The translations under genes and the position numbers were made by a program. From the NCBI GenBank assembly GCA_045654565.1, contig JAZONP010000177.1, positions 1 to 13,689 on the forward strand: 13,689 nucleotides of DNA. The letters are read 5' to 3'. The notes under the pieces were generated by a model. It was not told where the DNA came from and searched no databases. It saw nothing but the letters and a program-made list of their open reading frames with translations. Origin of the DNA: UBA1189 sp045654565 (GTDB lineage: Bacteria; Bacteroidota; Bacteroidia; Bacteroidales; Bacteroidaceae). How positions within the stretch are numbered: the first letter of the stretch is position 1; each line of letters starts with the position of its first letter. Below are positions 7,688 to 13,689 of this stretch, piece by piece.

Positions 7688-7701
7688 TGAAGTTTACTTC
7701 A
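7688..7701. repeat. 14-bp palindrome TGAAGT-TT-ACTTCA
   Basis: Perfect 6-bp arms around TT, placed over the -33 position of the proximal methyltransferase promoter. It could be an operator, but short palindromes also arise by chance. Confidence 0.4.
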
Positions 7702-7744
7702 ATATTTTTCGCAGTGAGCGTCAGTATCTAAGAGGCTATTGCCT

Positions 7745-7772
7745 CAAAGGTACGAATAAGCGAACGAGAAAT
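7745..7772 (-). promoter_or_regulatory. Promoter-bearing 28-bp repeat, distal copy
   Basis: An exact 28-bp duplicate of 7659-7686 in the same orientation, shifted by 86 bp, again with TACCTTTG (7752-7745) on the minus strand. It may be a second, tandem promoter for the RNA methyltransferase unit. Confidence 0.55.
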
Positions 7773-7796
7773 GTAGTAAAAGAAAATTATACTGTT

Positions 7797-8061
7797 ATTT
7801 TGGAGATAATATAGCAGTTGTCCACCAGCACTAAAATCTCAGCATTGGTGTCATTGCTTTCAGCGACCTAAAGGTTCCGACAATGCGAAGCGCCGCCTTG
7901 GTGAAAAGGTACTCCTCGGGGAAACTAAAGTTTCCTTCGTCGCAACCGACGCTAATGCTCCGCGTCGGCACTCTGCGAGATTGCCTTAACGGCGACCTAA
8001 AGGTTGTCTCGCTTTGCTCGAAATGACACGGGACGTTTTGGACAACATCTATATTATTACC
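7797..8061. mobile_element. MITE-like repeat element, copy 1
   Basis: Non-coding, about 260 bp. Terminal inverted repeats: ATAATATAGCAGTTGTCCA (7806-7824) against the complement of 8039-8057, 17 of 19 matching. Inner inverted repeat GTGTCATT (7848-7855) / AATGACAC (8022-8029). The core holds a 14-bp direct repeat (7863-7876 and 7992-8005) and two hairpins: 7920-7935, and 7946-7968 with 7-bp arms. GTTATTTT occurs on both sides (7794-7801 and 8062-8069), possibly a target duplication. The left 20 bp and the right end match copy 2 at 12806-12985. No transposase is encoded, so any movement would need one elsewhere in the genome. It lies between two minus-strand genes, just behind the lipoprotein stop codon. 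Confidence 0.6.
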
Positions 8062-8062
8062 G

Positions 8063-8569
8063 TTATTTTACAATACTTATCTCGGGGTTACCCGTATCTT
8101 TAGCCACCACTTCGCCATTTAATTTATATTTTCTACTTGCTGACGAAAGATAAACTGTATTCTTTATCGTGATTACATCAGTGCTTCCATCAGGCCAATG
8201 AATGGTGAGAGGCTCATCATCATAGTCGCCATCTCCAGCAAGTTCGCCAAAGTAAAGCATTTGCCCACCATTTTTGGTTACATACATCAATCCATCCATC
8301 ATAGGAAGATACTCTCTTGTCATATGTTGCTTCTCCCACAATGAAACAGTATCTGCTATATAAGTTTCTCCCTTCCATTCGACAGAGATTTCTTTACCTA
8401 CGAAACTACCTATAGTTGTGGAGTCAAGCAAGTTCTGCCCCTCTGCATTAGATACTTTAACATAAATCCTTATAGGATACCAATCCATAATAGGAGGATA
8501 ACACGACACAAACATTACACATGATGTTACCATCAACAAAACCGCTGCCAAGAATTTCTTGATTCTCAT
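8063..8569 (-). CDS. Putative lipoprotein of unknown function
   Basis: A 168-residue protein. The N-terminus M-R-I-K-K-F-L-A-A-V-L-L-M-V-T-S-C-V-M-F-V-S-C is a lipoprotein-type signal, with C23 or C17 as the candidate lipidated cysteine. Neither has a perfect lipobox, but both have the small residue S before C, common in Bacteroidetes. The rest looks all-beta, with many short V/I/Y strands and a D-G-D-Y-D-D-E acidic loop near 112-118. I recognise no family. It is expected at the cell envelope facing the periplasm or the surface. It appears to be a single-gene unit with its own -7 box. The repeat element begins immediately after its stop codon and may serve as its transcript end. Confidence 0.7.
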   Translation of the reverse strand: MRIKKFLAAVLLMVTSCVMFVSCYPPIMDWYPIRIYVKVSNAEGQNLLDSTTIGSFVGKEISVEWKGETYIADTVSLWEKQHMTREYLPMMDGLMYVTKNGGQMLYFGELAGDGDYDDEPLTIHWPDGSTDVITIKNTVYLSSASRKYKLNGEVVAKDTGNPEISIVK

Positions 8570-8589
8570 ATTTTTAATATTTTGTTATA

Positions 8590-8597
8590 CAAAAGTA
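8590..8597 (-). promoter_or_regulatory. -7 box of the lipoprotein gene
   Basis: On the minus strand TACTTTTG (8597-8590) fits TAnnTTTG and lies 20 bp before the ATG. No TTTG is seen at -33. Instead the 9-mer ATTCTGAAA (minus strand, 8620-8612) lies near there, the same 9-mer that forms the direct repeat upstream of the PepSY-like gene. Confidence 0.5.
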
Positions 8598-8741
8598 CCC
8601 ACTTTATGGTGTTTCAGAATACTCCATTATCCTTCGCAAACATACAAAGTTTTTTAAAATAAAACAAATTGCGATACTATAATAGTAGTCAAGCCTATGA
8701 CAATAAATTATCGTAGGTATGAAAAAGAACGGAGATAGTAT

Positions 8742-8783
8742 ACAAAATAAAATAACTGACGTGGGAAATCTCACGCCAGTTAT
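8742..8783 (-). terminator. Rho-independent terminator of the PepSY-like gene
   Basis: A 12-bp stem pairs 8752-8763 with 8772-8783 (one G:U pair), extended by two more pairs into the loop. On the minus strand it is followed by TTTATTTTG. It begins 25 bp after the stop codon of the PepSY-like gene. Confidence 0.8.
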
Positions 8784-8807
8784 GCTATTATTTTTCGAAG
8801 AATTGAG

Positions 8808-9242
8808 TTAGTCGATATCGATAAGCTGGAGGTTCTTATTAAAGGTGAGCTCTACGCGATTGTTAAGCTTTACATCAATTTCGCGATGGTCACGCTCGAT
8901 TTTGATAACTTTGGTCTCCGGATAGTGAGTATTGATAATCTTGTTGATAGCCTCGGGCACGATACCTGCGGGGAGAGAATGAGTGAGGCAATCAATCTCA
9001 GTCCAATTGCCTTTGCGGTCAAATTCTACTTTTGATCCATCAGCAAAGATGACATCGTAATTAAGTTCAATCACATCAATCTCTTTGCGCACCAATGAAA
9101 CCTTTGCTTCAGGGAAATAGGTAGAGAGGAAAGTTTGCGCCTTTTCTGGCAATTGGGTCTGGGTGATGGGCTGGTAGTTATCAGCACAAGCGTTAGTTAC
9201 CAAAGTGAACACACATGCGAGGGCGATAAAAATCTTTTTCAT
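8808..9242 (-). CDS. PepSY-like (DUF2874) periplasmic protein
   Basis: A 144-residue secreted protein. The signal peptide is M-K-K-I-F-I-A-L-A-C-V-F-T-L-V-T-N-A-C-A with cleavage expected before D-N-Y. The mature part has two similar halves: P-x-K-A-Q-T-F-L-S-T-Y-F-P-E-A-K-V (about 32-48), then a strand pair with F-A-D-G-S-K-V-E-F-D-R-K-G-N-W; and P-E-A-I-N-K-I-I-N-T-H-Y-P-E-T-K-V (about 95-112), then V-E-L-T-F-N-K-N-L. This is the duplicated PepSY-like/BLIP-like fold. Family members commonly lie beside two-component systems and are thought to be envelope stress or sensor-associated proteins; the molecular role is not established. The open frame runs to a TTG at 9344, but the -7 box at 9295-9302 and the signal peptide fix the ATG at 9242. 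It has its own promoter and terminator. Confidence 0.88.
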   Translation of the reverse strand: MKKIFIALACVFTLVTNACADNYQPITQTQLPEKAQTFLSTYFPEAKVSLVRKEIDVIELNYDVIFADGSKVEFDRKGNWTEIDCLTHSLPAGIVPEAINKIINTHYPETKVIKIERDHREIDVKLNNRVELTFNKNLQLIDID

Positions 9243-9294
9243 AATAATAATGGTTTTAAATGGTTTTATATTCAGTTTCTCATTATTTACACGA

Positions 9295-9302
9295 CAAAGG
9301 TA
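9295..9302 (-). promoter_or_regulatory. -7 box of the PepSY-like gene
   Basis: On the minus strand TACCTTTG (9302-9295) is a perfect -7 box, with the ATG 52 bp further on. There is no TTTG at the -33 position, which fits an activator-dependent promoter. The direct repeats at 9310-9365 lie exactly there. Confidence 0.6.
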
Positions 9303-9309
9303 GAGCCCA

Positions 9310-9365
9310 ATTCTGAAAAGATTCTGAAATTTCGAGGATTTCAAAAACTTTTTTCGAGAATTTCA
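9310..9365 (-). promoter_or_regulatory. Candidate response-regulator binding region: phased direct repeats
   Basis: ATTCTGAAA occurs at 9310-9318 and 9321-9329, an 11-bp period. TTTCGAGGATTTCA (9330-9343) and TTTCGAGAATTTCA (9352-9365) are near-identical with a 22-bp period. OmpR/PhoB-family regulators bind direct repeats spaced by about 11 bp. These sit over and just upstream of the -33 position of the PepSY-like gene, immediately behind the kinase gene of an OmpR-type system. Binding by that regulator is inferred. Confidence 0.55.
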
Positions 9366-9376
9366 CTCTGTGTATA

Positions 9377-10648
9377 TCAACGAGAAACAGTGAAGATATG
9401 TTTACCCTGCTCAAATGTATATCCTACTTTGAGGTGACTAGCCTCACAGATGGCCTTGACGATGGAGAGCCCCAAACCGGTCGAATTCTTCTTTCCATGG
9501 CGACCACGATAGAAGCGGTCGAAGAGACGCTCGGCATCCAAAGTATCTCCTTCACTCGTGTTAGCAATGCTTAGTGCACCCTCCTTTATATATATATCGA
9601 TGGAACTATGAGGAAGACTATGTATATAGGCATTGCGCAGGAGATTGCTCACAAGCGAGGCGATGAGTTCATCGTTGGCAGAGAGTGTCCATTGCCCCTT
9701 CTCATAGAGGTTCATGGTGATTCCTTTCGATTCGTACACCTCGGCAAGCATCTCCAGCTGATGATGCAACTTGGTATTGACACACACTTCGGTGTGCTCG
9801 ATGTATTGGTTGTTCTCAATCTTAGAGAGGAACAATAAGGTTTTATTGAGGCGGATGAGTTCGCTGATGGTCTGCTGCATCTTGGCCAGCTCCATGAGTT
9901 GGTGCTCAGTGATGGTGGCATCGTTCATCATCATTTCGATGCGGTTTTGGCACACGGCAAGCGGAGTCTGCAGCTCGTGCGAGGCATCGCCTATGAAGCG
10001 ACGTTCACGCTCATACACCTCTTCGATGCGACTGACACAAGCCTCCACCGACGCATTCAGCTGCTGAAACTCCGTCACGTCGGTCTCATTGTTCAACGCT
10101 TTTGGCTTGCCTATGGCATAGGAGTCGAGGTAGCGAAGTACTTTGTAAAGCGGACGAGTATGGCGCACAAAGACCCAAGCGAACACTGCGATGATAACCA
10201 ATAGCATCACGATGAGCAGGATGAAGGTAGAGACAAGGATAGTGCTGATCACTTCGTTACGCTCATAGACGGGTGTCATCACCGTGAGTTTCCACCACGT
10301 GCCATCACGGTGTTCAAAGATGGTGTGCATCACACGAGCAGGCTCCTCTTCGAGGCGTGAGCGGATGTAGACATTCTTAAACTCATACTCCACCTTTTTG
10401 TTCATGCTAACCTCTTCTAGCGAAACTTCCCGTATGTAATAGGTATTGTTGGATCCGTCGGTGGAGTCAGGGAGTATCTCACCCGAAAGCCATTGTCGCA
10501 TGATACGCTCGGAGTATACCTCCAGTTGATCGTCCACCTCATCGATGAGTTCATCGCTTAGGATAAAGTAAAAAGCCACCGACCATACTCCAAAGATGAG
10601 TAGCAGAGGAAAGATAAGACTGCGTATGGCGTGTGTAGTGAGTCGCAT
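9377..10648 (-). CDS. Sensor histidine kinase (HisKA type)
   Basis: A 423-residue membrane kinase. Transmembrane helix 1 is at about 11-30, a periplasmic sensor segment of roughly 100 residues at 31-132, helix 2 at about 133-161, and a HAMP-like linker at 162-215. The HisKA box D-A-S-H-E-L-Q-T-P-L carries phospho-acceptor H224. The ATPase domain has the N-box N335-L-L-R-N-A and the G2 box S-T-G-L-G-L-S-I-V-K (389-398). The usual D-x-G-x-G motif is replaced by I-A-N-T-S-E-G (361-367), a variant also known from other Bacteroidetes kinases. The gene follows its response regulator by 27 bp and is co-transcribed with it. No known ligand domain is visible in the periplasmic part. Downstream lies the PepSY-like gene, the likely target. 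Confidence 0.94.
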   Translation of the reverse strand: MRLTTHAIRSLIFPLLLIFGVWSVAFYFILSDELIDEVDDQLEVYSERIMRQWLSGEILPDSTDGSNNTYYIREVSLEEVSMNKKVEYEFKNVYIRSRLEEEPARVMHTIFEHRDGTWWKLTVMTPVYERNEVISTILVSTFILLIVMLLVIIAVFAWVFVRHTRPLYKVLRYLDSYAIGKPKALNNETDVTEFQQLNASVEACVSRIEEVYERERRFIGDASHELQTPLAVCQNRIEMMMNDATITEHQLMELAKMQQTISELIRLNKTLLFLSKIENNQYIEHTEVCVNTKLHHQLEMLAEVYESKGITMNLYEKGQWTLSANDELIASLVSNLLRNAYIHSLPHSSIDIYIKEGALSIANTSEGDTLDAERLFDRFYRGRHGKKNSTGLGLSIVKAICEASHLKVGYTFEQGKHIFTVSR

Positions 10649-10675
10649 GCGAGTTAAAAATTGAAAGATGAGTTC

Positions 10676-11353
10676 TTAATTCTCTACTAACTTATATCCC
10701 ATGCCATATACCGAGGCAATCTCGATGCTGGCCTCCCAGGCCGCGAGCCGCTTGCGCAGGTTCTTTATCTGGGCATACACGAAGTCGTAATTATCCACAT
10801 CATCGAAATGATCTCCCCAGATGGCCTCGGCAAGCATACTCTTGCTCACCAAGCGATTGGGACGTTGCAAGAAATAGAGCAACAAATCAAACTCCTTGCG
10901 CGAGAGTTCCTTCTTGGTATCGCCCACCCATATATCAAAGGTATGCGGATTGACTTTCACATTGCCATAACTGACGTATTGCTCTCCACCTTGATTGTTA
11001 CGACGCATCACACTCTTGATACGCGAGAGCAACTCGGCCAGATGGAAGGGCTTGGGCAAGTAATCATCGGCCCCAAGGTCGAGACCCTCTACCTTATCCT
11101 CTATGCTGTCGCGTGCCGAGATGATGATCAGGCTACCCGACTTTCTCATCTCCTTGAGTTCGCGCAAGAGGTCGAGGCCATTGCCATCAGGAAGATTGAT
11201 ATCGAGCAATATGCAGTCGTACGTATAGTCCGAGAGTTTGATGAGTCCCGTACGATAGTCCGATGCCACTTCTACTATATAGCGTTCCTGCTCGAGAGTA
11301 CGACAAAGTATCTCCTGTAATGAGAGGTCGTCTTCGATAACAAGGATTTTCAT
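10676..11353 (-). CDS. OmpR/PhoB-family response regulator
   Basis: A 225-residue two-domain transcription factor. The receiver domain (1-120) has the acidic pocket E8-D9, phosphorylated D51 (L-L-D-I-N-L-P-D-G), the S80 switch position and K102 (L-P-K-P-F). The C-terminal winged-helix DNA-binding domain (about 128-223) shows the family features F-D-L-L-L-Y-F-L-Q-R-P-N-R-L-V-S, the W-G recognition-helix approach, and the closing V-Y-G-M-G-Y-K-L. It partners with the kinase encoded next. It starts 25 bp after the symporter gene, so the three may share one transcript; I see no good promoter in that gap. Likely target: the repeats upstream of the PepSY-like gene. Confidence 0.95.
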   Translation of the reverse strand: MKILVIEDDLSLQEILCRTLEQERYIVEVASDYRTGLIKLSDYTYDCILLDINLPDGNGLDLLRELKEMRKSGSLIIISARDSIEDKVEGLDLGADDYLPKPFHLAELLSRIKSVMRRNNQGGEQYVSYGNVKVNPHTFDIWVGDTKKELSRKEFDLLLYFLQRPNRLVSKSMLAEAIWGDHFDDVDNYDFVYAQIKNLRKRLAAWEASIEIASVYGMGYKLVEN

Positions 11354-11378
11354 GGTAAGATATTTTAATTGTCAATGC

Positions 11379-12785
11379 TTATTCCCAGCACTCCACTTCG
11401 TGGCGCATATCCTCGGGCATCTCCTCCTTGCTGAAGGTAGGACTGCTGATACCCTTTCGCTTCTTGGCGGTATAGTCGCGCAAGAGCCAGAGCACTTGGC
11501 GTGAGAGGAGCACGATGGCGATGAGGTTACATATGGTCATGAGTCCCATGGTGACATCGGCAAAGCTCCAAGCGAGATCGAGGCTCATCACTGCACCACA
11601 CATCACCATACCTCCCACAAGCACGCGATAGATCCACAAGAATATAGGACGACGGCTGATGAAACGGATGTTTGACTCGCCATAATAGTAGTTACCTATG
11701 ATACTGCTGAAGGCAAAGAGCAAGATGGCAATGGCTACGAATACCGAACCAAGACTACCCACCTGCTCCGTGAAGGCCGCCTGCGTGAGCTGTATGCCAT
11801 TGAGCGAAGCATCGGGCGAAGGATTGCTTACCAAGATGATGAATGCCGTACAGGTGCAGATGACCAAGGTATCGGTAAACACACCCAACGCCTGGATGAA
11901 GCCTTGTTTCACAGGGTGCGACACGGTAGCCGTAGCCGCCACATTAGGTGCCGAGCCCATACCCGCCTCATTGCTGAAGAGTCCGCGCTTGATACCCTGC
12001 ATCACAGCAGCACCCATACCACCACCGATGGCCTGCTCCCATCCGAAAGCACTGCGGAAGATATGTCCCAGTACGGCAGGGATCTCCGTGATATTGTAGA
12101 TCACCACACCCAATGCAAGGATGATGTAACCCACCGCCATGATAGGCACGAGCCAACTGCTCACTGCTGCTATGCGGTGTATGCCACCAAAGATGATGAC
12201 GAGCGTCACCGCTGTGAGTATGATACCCATCATCGTATGGTCAAAGCCAAAAGCATGTTCCCATGCAGCACAGATAGTATTACTCTGCACCGAATTGAAG
12301 GCAAACCCGAAGGTGATGGCGATGAGCACAGCAAAGAGTATACCCATCCAACGCTTGCCCAAGCCATATTGCATATAGTAGGCAGGTCCACCGATGAACG
12401 AATCCTTATCCTTACGCTTATAGAGCTGTGCCAATGTAGACTCCACAAAGGCATTGACCGATCCAAGCAGTGCTATCAACCACATCCAAAATACGGCACC
12501 AGCACCACCCACGGCAATGGCCGTAGCCACACCTGCCAGGTTACCCGTACCTACACGACTGGCAATAGAAACGGCAAAGGCTTGGAACGACGACACCTGA
12601 CGCTTACCATCCTTGCTTTTGGGAGCACCCTCGGTGAGCAGGCGCAGCATCTCGCGCAGGTTGCGGAACTGCACGCCCCGTGTGCGCCAAGTGAAGTAAA
12701 GGGCACATCCTATCAGCATAGCTATGAGAATGTAGGTCCATAGCACATCGTTGACAGCGTTGATAATATTTTGCAATACTTCCAT
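11379..12785 (-). CDS. AGCS-family sodium:alanine/glycine symporter
   Basis: A 468-residue inner-membrane carrier with about ten to eleven hydrophobic helices. Family signatures are visible: R-V-G-T-G-N-L-A-G-V-A-T-A-I (about 77-90), G-G-P-A-Y-Y-M-Q-Y-G-L-G (132-143) and S-N-E-A-G-M-G-S-A-P-N-V-A-A-T-A near 270-285. Members import alanine or glycine, sometimes other neutral amino acids, with Na+ (or H+); exact substrate unknown. The open frame extends to a TTG at 12803, but the ATG at 12785 gives M-E-V-L-Q-N-I-I, a typical start. Repeat element copy 2 lies 20 bp upstream, so the promoter may lie within that element or upstream of it. Downstream the response regulator and kinase follow at close spacing. 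Confidence 0.93.
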   Translation of the reverse strand: MEVLQNIINAVNDVLWTYILIAMLIGCALYFTWRTRGVQFRNLREMLRLLTEGAPKSKDGKRQVSSFQAFAVSIASRVGTGNLAGVATAIAVGGAGAVFWMWLIALLGSVNAFVESTLAQLYKRKDKDSFIGGPAYYMQYGLGKRWMGILFAVLIAITFGFAFNSVQSNTICAAWEHAFGFDHTMMGIILTAVTLVIIFGGIHRIAAVSSWLVPIMAVGYIILALGVVIYNITEIPAVLGHIFRSAFGWEQAIGGGMGAAVMQGIKRGLFSNEAGMGSAPNVAATATVSHPVKQGFIQALGVFTDTLVICTCTAFIILVSNPSPDASLNGIQLTQAAFTEQVGSLGSVFVAIAILLFAFSSIIGNYYYGESNIRFISRRPIFLWIYRVLVGGMVMCGAVMSLDLAWSFADVTMGLMTICNLIAIVLLSRQVLWLLRDYTAKKRKGISSPTFSKEEMPEDMRHEVECWE

Positions 12786-12805
12786 AATCAAAAAACTATT
12801 CAATA

Positions 12806-12985
12806 ATTTTGGAGATAATATAGCATTTTACCACTGTGGTGTGTCATTCTGAGCAACGCGAAGAAACGTGTTCGCCGCCCGAAGGGGCTAAAGGCAATCT
12901 CGTAATGTACCCTGACAAAGTCCCAGCGCGGGATCCTTCCTATCGTCAGGATGACACAAAATGATGAGTAAACATCTATATTATT
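12806..12985. mobile_element. MITE-like repeat element, copy 2
   Basis: Non-coding, 180 bp. The left end ATTTTGGAGATAATATAGCA (12806-12825) is identical to 7797-7816 of copy 1. The right end AACATCTATATTATT (12971-12985) matches the right end of copy 1. The inner inverted repeat is GTGTCATTCTGA (12841-12852) / TCAGGATGACAC (12946-12957), one mismatch in 12. The core resembles the core of copy 1 only in reverse complement: 12891-12902 matches 7976-7987 inverted, and 12841-12863 matches about 8007-8029 inverted. It also contains ACCACTGTGGT (12830-12840). It starts 2 bp behind the antiporter stop codon and may act as a transcript end. No clear target duplication is seen. Confidence 0.6.
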
Positions 12986-12987
12986 CT

Positions 12988-13689
12988 TTAATTCTTCTCA
13001 CAACTCAAGGCCAAGCGTTTTACGATAAGCACAAAGCCACCTGTCAAGATAAGGTTAAATACTAAGGTTAGTACTGAGATGAGCAAGATAGGTCCACCGA
13101 TGTGATAGCCGAGTGCGATGAAGATAACGCCTGCACCCACCTCACCACGGGTGAACATACCCACCGAGAGAGCCAAACGCTCCTTGAGCGAACGGTCGCG
13201 GTAGAAGAGCATCGGCGTGAGTTTGCCTATGTTAGACAGCAACGACACCATCACCACATGCAGCGCGATGCTTCCCCACGAGAGCATGGGCAACGAAGCA
13301 ATGACACTCTTATCTTGCACAGAAGCCTCTTCCAAATGAATGAGCGGCATGCTCATACCCACCAAGAGCATGAAGAGCAGTGAGATCACCGACGCTGCAC
13401 GGTCATCGGCCTTCGAGGCAGTATGTCCGTGCTTCATCACCATACCCAACACGAAGGCCGGCAACAACACTTCGATGTGCACGCTACCTTCCTCGCCGAA
13501 GAAGTGGTCGGTAAGTATATAAATAACATAGGTAGCACCATAGACCAAGGCCGAGTAGACGAGCAGGCTCTTCCAGTCGCAACGCAAGTCATACGACGAC
13601 ATCTTCTTCCATCCTATCCATAGCAGCAGTACCACCACCACGAGTATCACACCCATCTGCCATTGCATACCTATCATCGCTATCTGCAA
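12988..13689 (-). CDS. Cation:proton antiporter (CPA family), C-terminal part; 5' end outside window
   Basis: The frame is open to the right edge and the first codon in the window is not a plausible start, so this is the C-terminal 233 residues. It has about six hydrophobic helices: near 10-25, 42-60, 74-87, 103-118, 135-155 and two at the end. The sequence L-A-L-S-V-G-M-F-T-R-G-E-V-G-A-G-V-I-F-I contains the R-G-E-V pattern found in the last core helices of monovalent cation/proton antiporters of the CPA superfamily (NhaP/KefB-like). It would exchange Na+ or K+ for H+ across the inner membrane. No regulatory TrkA-type domain follows at the C-terminus. It is on the same strand as the AGCS symporter, with repeat copy 2 between them. 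Confidence 0.85.
   Translation of the reverse strand: MQIAMIGMQWQMGVILVVVVLLLWIGWKKMSSYDLRCDWKSLLVYSALVYGATYVIYILTDHFFGEEGSVHIEVLLPAFVLGMVMKHGHTASKADDRAASVISLLFMLLVGMSMPLIHLEEASVQDKSVIASLPMLSWGSIALHVVMVSLLSNIGKLTPMLFYRDRSLKERLALSVGMFTRGEVGAGVIFIALGYHIGGPILLISVLTLVFNLILTGGFVLIVKRLALSCEKN

Larger units (their letters stand above)
7639..8062. other. Gene-free stretch of 424 bp filled with repeats
   Basis: No credible ORF on either strand. Reading left to right it holds a -7 box and 28-bp repeat (7659-7686), a 14-bp palindrome (7688-7701), the second 28-bp repeat (7745-7772), and then the 260-bp repeat element (7802-8061), which ends 1 bp short of the lipoprotein stop codon. Confidence 0.8.

Noticed and set aside
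7802..7814. TATATTAT in the ends of the repeat elements as outward-facing promoter boxes
   Set aside because: It fits TAnnTTTG at only the first positions and lacks TTTG; simpler to read it as part of the terminal inverted repeat.
7846..8030. CRISPR-like reading of the two 14-bp repeats in copy 1
   Set aside because: Only two units, 129 bp apart, no regular spacers and no cas genes.
10808..11320. 170-codon plus-strand frame opposite the response regulator
   Set aside because: A shadow of a clearly coding OmpR-type gene; no motif or promoter.
11354..11378. TTGACA-like sequence before the response regulator gene
   Set aside because: This is the sigma-70 -35 consensus of other phyla; Bacteroidetes promoters do not use it, and no TAnnTTTG box follows.
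11904..12743. 279-codon open frame on the plus strand opposite the AGCS gene
   Set aside because: Rich in H, R and T as expected from a shadow of a membrane-protein gene; no domain recognised.

Overview
The window looks like chromosomal DNA from an anaerobic member of the Bacteroidales (Bacteroidetes). Three things point there. The promoters are of the Bacteroidetes type (-7 box TAnnTTTG, -33 box TTTG/TTG, spacing about 20), and genes lack clear Shine-Dalgarno sites. Several genes belong to families known mainly from this group (DUF2851, DUF4491, PepSY-like DUF2874). Rubredoxin sits next to a flavodiiron protein. I cannot name the genus. Nothing resembles a phage, transposase, CRISPR array, tRNA or rRNA.

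Layout: (1) Positions 1-2067, plus strand: the 3' part of a PaaI-type hotdog thioesterase, a rubredoxin with its own promoter and a strong terminator, then a flavodiiron protein (O2/NO reductase) with its own promoter. (2) Positions 2126-4450, minus strand: DUF2851, then a two-gene unit of DUF4491 membrane protein and small outer-membrane beta-barrel protein. (3) Positions 4573-6393, plus strand: uvrC, divergent from DUF2851. (4) Positions 6399-7638, minus strand: a SpoU/TrmH RNA methyltransferase followed by an ICMT-like membrane methyltransferase. (5) Positions 7639-8062: a gene-free stretch with a duplicated promoter module and a 260-bp repeat element. (6) Positions 8063-9242, minus strand: a putative lipoprotein and a PepSY-like periplasmic protein. 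(7) Positions 9377-12785, minus strand: an AGCS sodium/amino acid symporter, an OmpR-type response regulator and its histidine kinase, closely spaced and probably co-transcribed. (8) Positions 12806-12985: a second copy of the repeat element, then the 3' part of a cation/proton antiporter running off the window.

Likely joint functions: rubredoxin passes electrons to the flavodiiron protein for oxygen or NO detoxification. The two-component system probably controls the adjacent PepSY-like gene, whose promoter carries phased 11/22-bp direct repeats of the kind bound by OmpR/PhoB regulators. The ion-coupled symporter and antiporter lie next to each other.

The most interesting non-coding signal is the pair of repeat elements. 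Both sit 2-4 bp behind the stop codon of a minus-strand gene and share the same oriented outer ends. Their related cores, bounded by inner inverted repeats, lie in opposite orientations. They look like a small non-autonomous (MITE-like) or invertible repeat family.
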